Assembly: GCA_017562135.1 (NCBI GenBank)
Contig: QEYB01000266.1
Location: 1,054,001 to 1,118,000 of the forward strand
DNA length: 64,000 nt
Direction: 5' to 3'
Origin: Dipylidium caninum
Lineage: Eukaryota; Platyhelminthes; Cestoda; Cyclophyllidea; Dipylidiidae
Under the pieces are notes generated by a model. The model made no database searches, was not told the DNA's origin, and saw only the letters and a program-made list of their open reading frames with translations. The position numbers were made by a program, and so were the translations under genes. Positions 13,685 through 26,500 of the stretch are shown here, piece by piece; position 1 is the stretch's first letter; each line of letters opens with the position of its first letter.

Positions 13685-14893
13685 TCAGACGGCACACTGG
13701 TTATAGTTGGTGGTATTGAAGAGACGAACTCCGCACATAGCGCAGATGCCTTTCTTGAAAGCACAGGACTGGCAGTAGTGCGCTTCCGGCTGATGTACAC
13801 TTTGTCCACAAATGCGGCACTTTCTAAAGGCCTTTGAGTAGGGGTTGTATCTGCCTTTCCCGGCTGTCAACAATTTATTCTCATTCAAACGACGCGGTCC
13901 CTTTGAAGCCGCCGCCCTTGAACCCGCCTTCCATGGGTCGGGCGTTGCGATTTTTACTAACTTCTTCTCACCTTAAAGGAAAGGGCAAAAAAGACCTAGG
14001 AAGGAGTCACCATTCAGTTGATTATAGGAGTAGCAAGCTTTCCATGAGTATCATTTCTCCGCAAATCTCAAATGTCATTAGACGAAGAATTCAGTAGCAA
14101 TGCCACTTCACCAAACAAAAGACGTGGAACAGGGTAGTGCTGTCCAACTCTGAGTGGCCGGTTTGAATATGTCACACGAGTACATGAGTATATACCTTTC
14201 CAGGAGACGCTAAATGAACATTACTACCAATACTATAAACGAGCATGATAGTGCTCGCTGAGATGATCACCTAAACCTGGTAAACCTAGGTCGTAAAACA
14301 CCAGTTGATTAAGAACTTAATTATGTAGTAGCGCGATGAAGAGTCAATTTAAGATCTTCATCACTATCCTACTCATCATTTGGCCAATGAGGCATATACA
14401 GGTTTACAAGCGCAATACTATAGGGATTGTTGGTTCAAAATACCTGTTGGAAAGTAAAAATCAATTTTCAGGGATAAAATTCTGGGATATCTGCGAGTAA
14501 GGTGATTATACGAAATAACGAAATCGTGAGATCGTCTACAAAAGAGTGTCAGACGACAATTGATTAATATTCCAAGCAATTAAGTGACTATTTCGATGAT
14601 AGGTCACTGTCACTACACTTATCCAACTTTTGTTATCTCCATGTAAGTGTAAAAAGAGCAACAAAAACTAGTTTATGATATAAGGGAGCAAGAGTTAAAC
14701 ATAACGACAACAGTCACTAATTCTGCGTTATCGAGGCTTGTTGGGGATAGATGAAATATTGCTCTATAAACATGGCATTATCAGTCCAAATAGAGATATA
14801 TGAGGGTGTGGCAACAAATTAGAATGCATATGATTCAATCACAGAAATTAAATCAAAGGAAATAGCCAAGAACTTACATTTTTCACACACCAT
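13685..14893 (-). CDS. CRIPT: CRIPT, cysteine-rich PDZ-binding protein homologue
   Basis: Two coding exons, 14893-14878 and 13971-13685, splice to 100 residues, the usual CRIPT length (about 101). Exon 1 encodes MVCEK plus the first base of a Cys codon and ends at a GTAAGT donor; exon 2 begins after a TTTAAG acceptor and completes CEKKL. CRIPT proteins bind PDZ domains of synaptic scaffolds in animals and are also found with the minor spliceosome. Visible hallmarks are four zinc-ligand-like Cys pairs (CEKC near the N-terminus, then CRIC, CQSC and CAMC), the PDPWK block, LNENK, SVHQPEAHYC and KKGICAMCG. The C-terminus is NQCAV, unlike the family's usual xTSV end. The 906-base intron is AT-rich. 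The gene is divergent from PATL1, about 1.9 kb away. Identity is secure. Confidence 0.95.
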
Positions 14894-16829
14894 GCTGCTT
14901 ATAATTACCTCTTCTGCAGACGGGGGCTAAGTGATAAAAACCTTAGTGACGCTCGATATTGATGCTGTTCCAATTGGTGTGCGTAGCGCTATGCCACCCA
15001 CGATAAAAGGGGTTATCGTCCAAACCTGAAAATAACAAAATTAAGAGGTTAAAGTCCCGACCCCGTGATTTCGAGACCTCCTTTACATTAACAACGGTTA
15101 CATCACAATTTCACGACGTCATGAAACAAAGGACAAAACAGCAAAACCTGTAGACCGTTTGGTGTAGGTCTGCGAACGGAACTAAAGTGCGATGGAAGTG
15201 AGGCACACCTTCGGAAAGGCTGCCAGCAGTAAGTTAACCAAAGCGGTGTTTAAAAATATTGTTGAGCAAACCAAGAAGTAGATTAATTAAAATCAATTCC
15301 CCGCAAACTAACATTGCCGAATACAATTTTTAAGCAATTACTTTTCTAGCCTAATTTCAGTAGGCGACAAGAGGTGCATTTTAGCAAAGGAGGTAGTGCA
15401 GGTACTTTACCGTTTTAAATAAGTAAAGTAATAACCTTATTAATGCTTTTTCTCAGTTTTTATGTGAAAAAGAAATCACAGGACGGCTCCTAATATCAAA
15501 AATAGCGCTCGACCCATCGAGCCAAAGAATTACCAATTAACGGTAATTTAGTGTTGCTATAAATGTTTACATAAGCTTTTCACTTCGTTTATATAGTAGC
15601 TAAATGAACCTTTATCTCTGAAACCAATTTTAAGGGCAACATTTAGTGAAGCATTGATAATACTTACCCACGTGGATTTGTCAAATTCACTCTGAAAGCC
15701 TCGATTGAAATTGATTAAAGTTCAATTTTTTGAAGATTATGTGGACATAGCCGAAAACTTCTAATCGGAATTAGCTTCTTTTAACCTCACCCATCCTCAG
15801 GAGGCTAAAAGACATCTCGCGTTCCTCCCCTTCGTTGCTAAGATAGAACTGCAAACAGTGTGATGGACCACAATGTGGTCTTTTGACCACGCTGACCCAA
15901 TTATGTTCTGGTTCCCCAGAAAACTGGACATCCATTATTTCAGTTACCAGATACGGACAGAAAAAGGTATCCCGTAATGAAGGCAATGTGATTGACGTTT
16001 CTCTCTTTGGTGCGGTTCACTGAAAGAAGCATTGGAGAAGTATGAACACCAGGAAGTATGTGTGCACCTTCTTTGAGTTCCACCTATTCTTATTGATATC
16101 CCATCGCGTATACCGAAGAATATAGGATCATCATAAAGAGAGAGTTTACAGGCCCTGTTGATGTGAAAATGGAGGAAAGACACTCACTTCTGAAGAGTAC
16201 TATATGAGGAAGGGGCCTAGTATTTGACCAATACATTTCATAAGTCAGCAGTGAGATATTTCACTTGCATGTTTGACTCATAATTGTGATGATTGGCTAG
16301 CATTAATAGGCGAAAACGGCTTAAAAAGTCTGCATACGTCAGAATCGGTACAAATACCACGTGTCAACTATAAAAATTATTGGGAAATTACAGATTTGTG
16401 TAATGGTGCCATTAGTCTGTGAGCACTGACAGAGAACGTAAGATTTTAGAACGTTATTGTTTGGTGCTTTGGCACGGTCTGCAATCCTCGGGTCATGATT
16501 TACTTGCTCTTTGCACTTTATTCACGGATAGCAAAAAAAAGTTCCGCATGTGTTGTGGTCTGGAACCAAACCTATGTCAAATAATACCTACTCTGAATAC
16601 TAAATGCGCTTTATGGGCATTTTCCTTCCAATTACAAGGCGAATCGCTGACCCTTACCGAGTAGTCTTATTAATTGTTTATGAGTTCACTTGCATGCCAT
16701 TGAGGGGTGACACCATAAAATCAAGAGGCACTAAAACAAGATTGAAATGATGAGGTTTTCGTATACAAGGTCGAATTTGGTGGCCGTGGCATAGTCTGAT
16801 GTGGTGATTTGACAGGTTAGGATTCCGGA
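14894..16829. other. AT-rich intergenic region between divergent CRIPT and PATL1
   Basis: No supported gene. The two flanking genes start on either side and are transcribed outwards, so this stretch should hold both promoters and 5' untranslated sequence. I see no clear TATA box or other core element I would assign to either start. Confidence 0.5.
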
Positions 16830-19800
16830 ATGGAGAGTGTAGGTTGTGGTTCATTTACGTATTTTCTCCCAGGAATTGGATGAATTTAATGATGAAACAT
16901 TTGGGGAAGCCGAAATCGGTAGGGATTTTTCTAAATTTTACGAGTTTCTAGGTGATTGGGAATTGGAACATGAGAAGTTCGTACTGGAGTACGATGCAGA
17001 TAAACTGCCTCCGAATCCATCAGAAATACCGAAGATCTGGGAAACAACAGATCTCTCGAACTTTTGGTCAGCTGGAGACTTAGATGTCTCTCAGTCCTAT
17101 GACTCAGTAAATATCTCCTTCAGTTTTTAACAGTTCGCATAAGGTATTGAATTTTGAAGAGTCCGTAGATAAGCTTGTTCGCGAAGAAGAACTGGAAGAT
17201 CCTGCAATTTTGAATGTTTCAAAACATGCGCCACATTCTTTATCGGAACAGACAATCCCGGTTGCCCCGCTTATTAATCCAGATGAAATTTGGGCTGCAG
17301 GACCTCTTCAAAGTAGTTTCAAAAGTATTTACAGCAACAATCGGCGTTCCGAAGATACAGACGGATTATTGGATTTACTACCTCGACAATTGAACACTGA
17401 CTTATGTCTGTCAGAGTCTGCAAAGGTTTGTCAGAACCCATCAGTGAAGTCTCCAACGGAAAGTCACACTTCATCCTATCTTGAGTGCTACGAAAAGGGG
17501 CTGGTACGAGCACTTATTGTTACTAGACCCTTTCTATTCACTTTGAAATTTGATGTCTATGTTAATCACAGTCCGAATCCGGTACCCGTGTTCCCGCGCA
17601 ATCCCGTCCACCAGGTCAACCCCAGCCACTTCTGGGGTTGCCGATGATTCCTCCAGATCAATTCCACAAGCTTTTGCACTCCTCCCCAGGCTTGGTTTCA
17701 CAACGGGGATTTTTGCCCAAGTGGGTAATTCTTTGAAATAACTTTTGTACTCTACACTCAATTCGTTTGCTGACAGTTTGTTTCCTTTTTTAGCTCTTTA
17801 TGTCCCCCCATGCTTTTAAGTAGACTTCATCCAATGCCGCCTCGACCTGGGCTTCTCATGGGGCCACTTATTTTTTCTTACTCACAATTTGCTACCCCTC
17901 CTCCACCATTTATTTCTTCTGCAACTCCCCTTTCCTCCACCAATCTCCCGAAGCCCTTTCCAATGTCTCCAAATGTTCCCCATCAACTAATTATGCAGCA
18001 ATTGCCTCAACGTCAGCCGCTCCCGCAATTTTCACACCTCTCCCCCCTTGATGGGCTCAGACCGCTTGACATCCTATCCGCACGTATTGAAGCCGAACAG
18101 CCAGACAAGTTGTCCTTTGATCCTCGTATTGGCTCCTGGATGAGTCCTCAAGATCAACTACTTGTTCTTAACAGTCAACTCAAGTTGCTCAATATCGTTA
18201 ATCCCTACGTGGAGGCAAGTCAGGTCCCCCTCTTTTCTTTTTTCTTGGGATATTTGTTATGTAGTTTAGGTAATTATCGGGTTTAATGCACAATTAAGAA
18301 CTAGTTCCTGAGCTCAAAGTCCGGAGAACGCAATTATAGTGTTCTGTATAGGTTATCATTAGTGTGTCTATCTTAGGAAGGAACTACTAGATTAATAATG
18401 AATGAATAATAGCTAACATAAGCTACCCACGTTCATCACCTAAAGCGTTGTTATGATTATTCCTTTCTGTGATAAAGAATTTTATTGATGATCCGAGATT
18501 GTGACAAGTTATCTTGTTTTATGACAACTGTCGGTTAAACTGTAAAACTGATATGCTCTTTTCCTGATCTGTGGATATTTTTACTTGACTTGTCGCCTTT
18601 AGCAAAGATTGTAAAGGCCACGTCGGTATGCAGAAGTTAACGCTACATTGCTCAAATTTCCCTCGAGATTGTAATGACGATTTTTTTAGTAATGACTCTA
18701 ATAATTGAAAAGCAGAAATGGTTTTGAGTCTATACATTGGTAATAAATGATTGCCATTTTTTCCCGTGCGCATAGGATTACTATTTCGCCGTGAAGTTTT
18801 TGCGTTTACTGACTAAGTTGCGAGAGTCTAAATTGGCGGAAGGTGCATTACCATCGCTAGTTCCGCCGCCGCCTTACGTTGGAATTCCGGCGCCCATCAC
18901 CTCTGTACAGCTGCTCAGTCCAGATCATCCGCACCGAATAGCGTTGCGCTGCCGTTTCGTCATTGCCCTCGTGCGTCGCCGACGTCCTCTTCCGTCTACC
19001 ACCGGGGCCAACTCCGACCCTGCTTCCACAAAGTCGTATATAGATTCTTCGGACGATCGTTCGGCCACGACCGAGCTGTCTTCACCGTCAGGAGCGACGC
19101 CTGTTTCAGCGACTCAATTAGGTCGTCCAACAAAATCTAACATTAATAGTCAGCGCGTTATTGCCGACCTCTCGGTTGCCACGGCTCTGGATGAGGAACG
19201 GGATGAGCGTTTTAGAACTGAGGTTCGTTCTAATACCCTACCGAGAGAGGTTTATGATATTTACTAATGTAATTTTGTTTTACCATAAATATGCAACAGT
19301 CAGCCCTTAACACAGAGCATTGGGTATTTGGTTTGGATAAGGTGGGGTGATATATGCTTAATTTTTAGAAATACTTTTACGCCCTCACTCCTACTTAAGG
19401 ATATGGAATCTGGTGTTTTTAATTTTATTGGAGAAAATACAGTTTTAGTGGTACAGAACCGCGGGAACATAACTCCGTCGTGATCGTCGATTTGCGGAAA
19501 GCCGGTGAAAATTATATAGTTTTTTTTTACTACAGTATACTTTGGATATATGGTGGAAAATCCCCTTTTTCACTTTGAATATCAAAATAACAGTCGCGGA
19601 ACTGGGAAGGTTCCACTGTCATTTTATAAAAATTTAAAGCCTTATATGAGATGTCAACCAATTTTTTTACGCTTTGAGTGCACCTCGCGCTCATCCACAT
19701 TTTAATAGTCTCTTCGCCAATAATCTGCTTTCTGGACTGTAGGCCGAGGAAGTAGCATCATTGCTGAAGGCGGCTAATAGAGTGCCGGCTAAGAAGAATT

Positions 19801-22800
19801 CTGTGGAGCTCATGCGACCATCTGCACCGTATCAAGCAGTGGTCGACCAGCGTCGACGTCTGGTGGTGCTAGCTCGTATTGAGCGCCTCTATGCCACAGT
19901 GCTCAATATCGACGAGACCAATGTCTCCTTGGCACGCATCTTTGTCCGCAATGACGAGTGAGAAAATTTACTATTTCCCAACCCCATTGATACCCTTTAC
20001 CTTTCGCCTTTTTCCTTTTGCCTCACAACAGGTCGCGTCACTTAATGGGACACAGGCTAAATCTTCTCAAGGTTTTGCATCGCGATCTTTTTATTGTCAA
20101 GCATGCCTCTCCCGACCAGACTGCTAATACCACAGTCAATTACAACGGCGACTCGTCTGGTACGATTACGTCCCGCCACTTTGCTGTCGAAATCTTCGAA
20201 GTACCAAAGGGTGTTAGACTGTTTCCCCTTGTCCTTCGTTTTCTCTTTCCCGTGAGTTACTGCCTCATATGCATTGTGTACACTTCATTTTGTGGGAGTA
20301 AACATCTTTTGGGCGCTTCCGTGACTAGATTTCCGTGTCCCCCATTGAAACTGACTCACGGAAAGCTACAACTTGTCAGGCAACAACTAAACCTAGTGAA
20401 AGCGCGTCGGTCTATCGTACTTTTCTACGTTGAATTGTACTGTTGGTGGTGTCTCCGTGAAGTATATTATTGGGCTGATTCCCATTACCCTCACACTTCT
20501 ATCTGTGTACTCTTCGAGTTCGTTAAATAATGTAGCCGATGTTGGGTTTCACCACATCTTCATGGCATTTTAGCTTTTACTACGGTGTTGACATTATCCG
20601 CTACTATATCGTAATACTTGGTCAACCAAAATATGCTCCTCAACGATGAATTACAAAACAGATGGTTAAGTTCACGTCGCGCTAACTCATGCTCACCAAA
20701 CAAGCGTTTTATTCGTACAATCTTACTCATATCCACAACTTTTTATACAGGTTCGGTATAATGTCATTTTCCGAGATTAAAACATCCTTTGCAAGTCATC
20801 GTTTCTCCTCTAGACAAGGATGCTCCTGCTAAGGACAACATTATAAGCTTCTCATTTGAAGTCAGGTGCCATTTGCGTTGTACAACACTAACACTAACTG
20901 GCTGTTGTCAACGCCATACCAAATTTTACACTGCAGTGCTATAAGGTGTTAGTCTGGGAGTAAATTTCCCGATCCTTTTCCATCTCATTGTAACCGCGTC
21001 TTAAAGCAAAATCGTTACGAGATTAGTCTACGTGGATGATAAAGTGATTTATATTTTGCTTCCTTCAGGAGGACCGTCAATTTTGCGTCTCTGAATTCAT
21101 CTCTCAATTTGCTAAGATTAGCAAGTCTATCCAGGCTGGTATTGATAGTGTACGTTCCCCTGGCTTTTTCGACCTGCTATAACTATTTTTCCCAAATTAT
21201 TAAACCCCTCATTAACACTCGGTTTCACTCTGTTTTCGATCCAGTATGCCCAAATTCTCTACCCACCGTGTCGCGAAGTGATCTACAAGGGGGCTGAGGC
21301 CTCGCCCAACTTTATCCCATCCTGCCTCCAATTGCCCCTCTCTAGCTGTGCCACCGTTTCATCTTCGGATGCGCTTATTCAGGGCGAACTGGAGCCCAAC
21401 GCTGTTGCTATGTTTTCTTCTCGGGCAAGTCGAGACCCCTTCCTACCGACTCTCTTCCTTCTACTCCTACTAACTGTTCTACACGCCCCATCTTTTCCAG
21501 CTCGGGGTCTCCTTCTTCTTTTGTCTAATGGACGCGTGCGCACGAAATTCTCAGAGGGATGATCCCAACCTATTGTAAGTTCGAGTGTGACCCCGCTTTG
21601 CTACTCTCTGCGTTTGCCTATGGGTCGACCCCACGGGTGCACCTCCAACTGACATGGCTTCTGTCGTCTCATCGTGCTCACTTCCGAGGTTTGTATTACC
21701 TCCGTAACTGAGGCCGCTCTAAAACAGATTTCAAATCTCCTGTTGCACTATTTCGTGGTTATACATAGATCGAAAGGTGGCCAGTTTGATGGCTAAATCG
21801 TGTCCAACTGAAGTTTTAAAAACGATCAACACTTCGGTTGTCTCGTAGACATTCCAGAGTCCTTGAAATTATGTGCGACACCCGAAAGAGCGCCATAATT
21901 TCCTCCCACATTACAACTTGGATTTTTTCACAAAGTGATTCGAATTTGTTGAACTCAACCCCGTGTACATGAGACGGGGACCACGGTTACGATTATCTCG
22001 AGTCCTTTTCTTGTCTCCGCCATGTCACCTGTGTGGACACATTATGAATACACTTTCCAATATCATCATTATCTAACTCAACAACTCGTGCTCTTTTTGA
22101 CCGGCCACTCCCAAGGGCATCTTTGGCGTATGTCGCAGCAGTTTCCCCTTTTGTCCATTGCTGCTACAACGAGGGAACAGGCACAAGTTTTGTTACATTC
22201 CATCGACGATGAGTATGAATGTTTAAGTGCGACACTCTGGTCACTACACCGAAGTGGTCTGTAGTGATTCCAAGGACGTTTAAACTCGGGCATCCTGAGG
22301 TGGAACTCGCTACTTTGACGTAACCACGAGCTCACCTCGCTGCTGCATTGAGCTCTCTCTCGCCTCTACTTTAGAGCAACAAGCAGAACACAGCTGTCAC
22401 ACCTCTTGTTTTTTTTCTCACTTGTCGAGTGACACGAGCCGAGGATGCTACCATTTAGTGAGTAAAGCTGTCGTAAGTAGTTGTGCGTTGGCATGACACC
22501 AAGTTTTTGCACCTGACTCCTCCAACTTTGGCTTTGTGAATGAATGCAAGCTATTTTTGAGTCCTCACAAAATTTTAACTGACCTGGGTCGAGAGAGAGA
22601 CATCCATCCGACGCGGTTACTCGAGCCTGCGCTGTTGTCCCTACTTTTTGAAGAGCATCCTACTATGGCATATGGGGAAAAGCCTTTTCTCTTGTTAACT
22701 GTCTTTTTGCAGCACACTACTTTGGTCACATTTCAATAAGCCCACGAGATTTCGTGTCTCCCGTTATTCTTTATGCAAAGCTCATACTTAACCAATGCAA

Positions 22801-23533
22801 TTAAGGCTTCCATAAAATTTAGGACAAATTCCATTGCTCCCATTCCTTCCCTATGATCGGTAGACGTTCGAAGGGCAAGCTTAGAAATACTTAAAAAAAA
22901 CCTCGTAAGTTGTTAACAGAGATGGCATGCATTGGGCGATAATCTTAAAACCTTCAGCACTCGAGGGAACCGCGTGGTTAGAGAGGTAGACTAAAACGCC
23001 TATCATTTCATTCCAATATTCTTCCCATACTTTTTTCTTCGAGCAGCAGATAAGAATCCATCTTCTAGTAAAGATATCGGTTACTGAGTTGGGCAGAATG
23101 TCATTCCCAATTGTGTTGCGATTTGCCCTCTTCCCCCTCCTTTCCCTGCTTTGACCTGAAGGCTGGTGACCCTTTCCCTTTCCTTTGCAGTTGCGAGCTC
23201 TTCGTATACGCCTGTCGCATAGTAAGTGAGCTGGAACAACGGGGGAAGGAGTTGCCTACTCCGCTGGAGCGGTTCACCCACTTCGCCCAGCTAGATCCGG
23301 GCTTTCTGATGCCGCGGCGTTTGGCGGGGGTCTACGAGGTGAACTCCTTGGCACGTTGTGGTGCTACGCTGCGCCAACTTGCAATCCGACTGCCTCCTGC
23401 CACCTCCTTTAATGCTCCTACGGGGCCAATCACGCCATTCGCGCTTAACAAAATTCCCCTTCCACCCACACCTCTGTCGACACCGCGTCCACAGGCGCAG
23501 TCCTATCCGCCGAAGGGCCTCTCGTTGGCATAA
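16830..23533 (+). CDS. PATL1: PAT1-family mRNA decapping scaffold (PATL1-like)
   Basis: Eleven coding exons: 16830-16838, 16873-17106, 17144-17503, 17794-18214, 18776-19222, 19743-19957, 20032-20251, 21069-21149, 21245-21424, 21501-21574 and 23191-23533, about 860 residues in total. PAT1 proteins link deadenylated mRNA, the DDX6 helicase, LSM1-7 and the decapping enzyme in P-bodies. The N-terminus carries the conserved ELDEFNDETFG motif known to bind DDX6. A Pro-rich, low-complexity middle follows (about residues 205-260), then a helical C-terminal domain with RIGSWMSPQDQ, NPYVEDYYF and RLYATVLNIDE. The first coding exon encodes only MES. Introns 1 and 2 are 34 and 37 bases long. The introns after 18214 and 21424 need GC donors (GCAAGT) to keep frame. 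The junction 17503/17794 does not keep frame unless the C6 run at 17804-17809 is one base too long or a small exon is missed. TAA stop at 23531-23533. Confidence 0.88.
17534..17761 (-). other. Orphan antisense open frame inside a PATL1 intron
   Basis: A 75-codon open frame runs antisense within the 290-base third PATL1 intron (17504-17793). This stretch is clearly more GC-rich than the AT-rich introns around it. The translation has mixed composition with no motif I recognise. It could be an inserted mobile-element fragment, or chance, or could contain a missed PATL1 exon on the plus strand, since the flanking exons do not join in frame. Confidence 0.3.
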
Positions 23534-26500
23534 TTTGGTGGTGAGTTCTCAGCTTTGCAACTATTGGCCCTGTTTTATACTTGTATATCCGCCGAGTCTA
23601 GGTCCCCTGGCTCCGATTTTGAGGCCAATCAGCCTTTGACAGGCTGCATCTCGAGTTTTTTATCGGAGCATGGGCTTTTCCTGGTTCCGTTGGGCAAACT
23701 TTCCACTCCGATTACTCCACACTTGGCTGCGCTAATTTACCTAGGGGTAACTTGGACTGCTCAGAGTTTCAAAATAATCCGCTCTTTTACTCGGTGTCTA
23801 CTAACAGTGAAATCATACGCAATTTTTTTTCTCAAATTGCGCACTGTATTCGTCGCCACGGCACATCCTTGACCCACGTGTCTTCTCAAGGAGTTCTAGA
23901 TCTCTAACCTTGGCACCATACGGGAGTGACGTTGACGTGGAACAGCTCAGTTAGTAGAGAACTCTGACAATGCTACCGTCAGTGCTTCGATGGAACTGAC
24001 AACAGCATTTTTTTGGCCCAAGTGGCCGACACGGTATATGTTCCGTTTTGGTTCGGAAATTCCATCTACTAGGAAGAAGCAAGAACCGCAATTAGATCCA
24101 TCGTGTTAGTCGGTGAGGTTCCAAATTTTTCATCCACTAGTCGCCTTTTCCCTTACAGTCAATCTCCCTTTTTGCTTGCTGGAAAAGTCCTTTTTTTCAA
24201 CTCCTACACTTTCACGTATCTTTAAGGAGACTTTCCTGTTGCTCTGTTTACTTTGGAACAAAGCCAAAATTATCAATATGATCTGGTTTCCCATAATGCC
24301 GGGTTCAGTTTCTGTTATCACTTGAGTCGATTTCGAGGCCCTCATCGACAACTACTGCTCTCTCGTCATAGCCTGCTGTACCTTCGCAAAACAAATGTCG
24401 CACTGTGGTTGAGTGATAGGCTAGGTCATTCGGTCGAATCTGTGCCTGAACGTCTCTACTTACACCTTTTAAGTAGTAGCTATGTACCGCTGTTTCAGAT
24501 CGTCCTGATACGGTGGGTCGGTGCTTCGCCAACGTCAGACCCCGTGTAAAAACATTCTCACCTGAACTTTGCATGTCATCTCTCCTATCCCACCACCGTG
24601 TAGTCTATTATGTACACTAGAAATAGGCTCCCCTTACAGACTTACTACAAGCGAAACTGATCCTACTTATTATAATGGCCCTGCTTATTAATGTTGTTGT
24701 CCCTATTTCTCCTTTTTCTATCAGCTGTTACACCCCTTTCTCCTATCCATATCCTATTCATGATTGTGTCTTACATTGTGTATATTTACACTAAATATAT
24801 TTGCACCCCTCGTGACACATTCACTCTCCTTTGTGTCTTTTCATGACTTGTTCTTTCCTCCGCTTACAATTTGGGAAAGCTGATGACTTAGTGTCTTGAT
24901 GCATTCAGAAGGATTGTAAGATGACCAACATCAACGCTGCAGATATTAACAATCCGAGAGAATAGTCTATTCAAGGAGATTTTATTCATAACTCCTGTAT
25001 TCCACAATTTCCTTCAGAAACGCTATTTTACTTCTCCCTGTAATCACGATCTCACTCAGAGTTGGCGTCCAAAGACAGAAAATGGCTTCAATTTTATTTG
25101 ATTGCATGTTATGTTCCAACGGAATACGAGTCTCATACTGTCAGATTCTATGCGATTCTTGGTGGGTTCGCAGGCCTGCCTATCGCTATCTCCTGGAATT
25201 CATTTCTCTTGGTATTTTGCTCAATCCTTCGAGTTGCGAATCGGGATTGATAATCTAGAGTTTGGATTTGATGGACCATTTGTCGGGTGGTAAAGTTTCC
25301 TTCCCATTTCACAGTCCCGTTAAATAACTGCTACTTCCCTGTCATTTCCTTTTTACCGAATGCAGTTGGTGGCAGCCGCTGCACCAATGGATGGCGGATT
25401 AAAGTCGTGTAAGTGTCATAAGATTGCGCATGTTGGTTAGATCGGGTATGGAGTTTTCATAAATCGAGGATTACATTTAAAAGATGGACATCTCTTCTCA
25501 AACCATCGTTCAGAGGGCTATTAATATCAGTCATCTTGAGTTGTGGGAAGTAGTTAAGGCCAGGTTAAATGCTTGTAAATGCTATCAGATATCCTCCGCT
25601 TGTTGCCATCCTTGACATCCTCAGGTAGAGTGCCCAACAACCTCGGACTACTCCTATTCCCCTGTGTCCCGGAACACATGGGAACACCGCGACAGGCGTG
25701 TCTGATCGGTGGTTAGCGTCTCTTAGGTCTCTAAGTCATTGCGATTTTCGCATCTGAGCTGTCCTACTCCAAACTTTGCAGTGGCGATGGCATTTAGTCA
25801 CTGAGAGTCTGCGCAGCAGGCTCGCACGATTCCATCCCCACTCCACTGCAAAATCCAACTGACAACGTGTGAGTACTTTTGAAGAGTGAGGAAAAGGCGG
25901 TGGAGCGAGGTAAGTTGAGATGGGCTTAGACGGAGTGGGAGATAGGCTGCATGTCGAGGTCGAGTCAGGTGAAGAGGCGCGAGGAGAAGGCGGATTTTCA
26001 GCAAACCTCGACTCCCACTTGCCATCCGGACAGGGCAAGAACACAACTAGTCGAAGCCTCTCTTATTTTAACAGTTTGTGGCGTAATCGCCAATGTTGGA
26101 TACCGAGGCCGGAAGTATCTCTCATCGGGAATGATAAATCCCTTTTGAGCGGCTGAGTGGTCAAAGTGTCGGAGGCGTGAAACCGGTGATGAAAGAAATT
26201 GCGCTATCACATTGGATTTGCCCCAGAGCTCGGGTCTGAGCCCCTTTCAATAACGAGGTCGACCCAATAGGCCGTGGGATGTGTAGTGGAAGGCGTTGAG
26301 CGGTGTTGATGTGTGGACCCCATGGCAAAAGTCCCTGGTGCAACCATCAAGGGGGAACAATTTCTCACCCATGGGTCGTGACGGCACCAATGACTGCCTC
26401 AACCGTTTTTCCGATCGCAATCTTCGTTCACAAGAGGCCGGGTCCTGTTCACTCACGAGATCTTATCCAAACACTACACGGGCACTGTTTTAGTGCGTTT

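Noticed and set aside
23940..24000. tRNA-like A box (AGCTCAGTTAGTAGAG)
   Set aside because: The match to a D-arm is good, but there is no proper T-arm (only TTCGAT), no matching acceptor stem and no anticodon arm, so it is not a tRNA gene.
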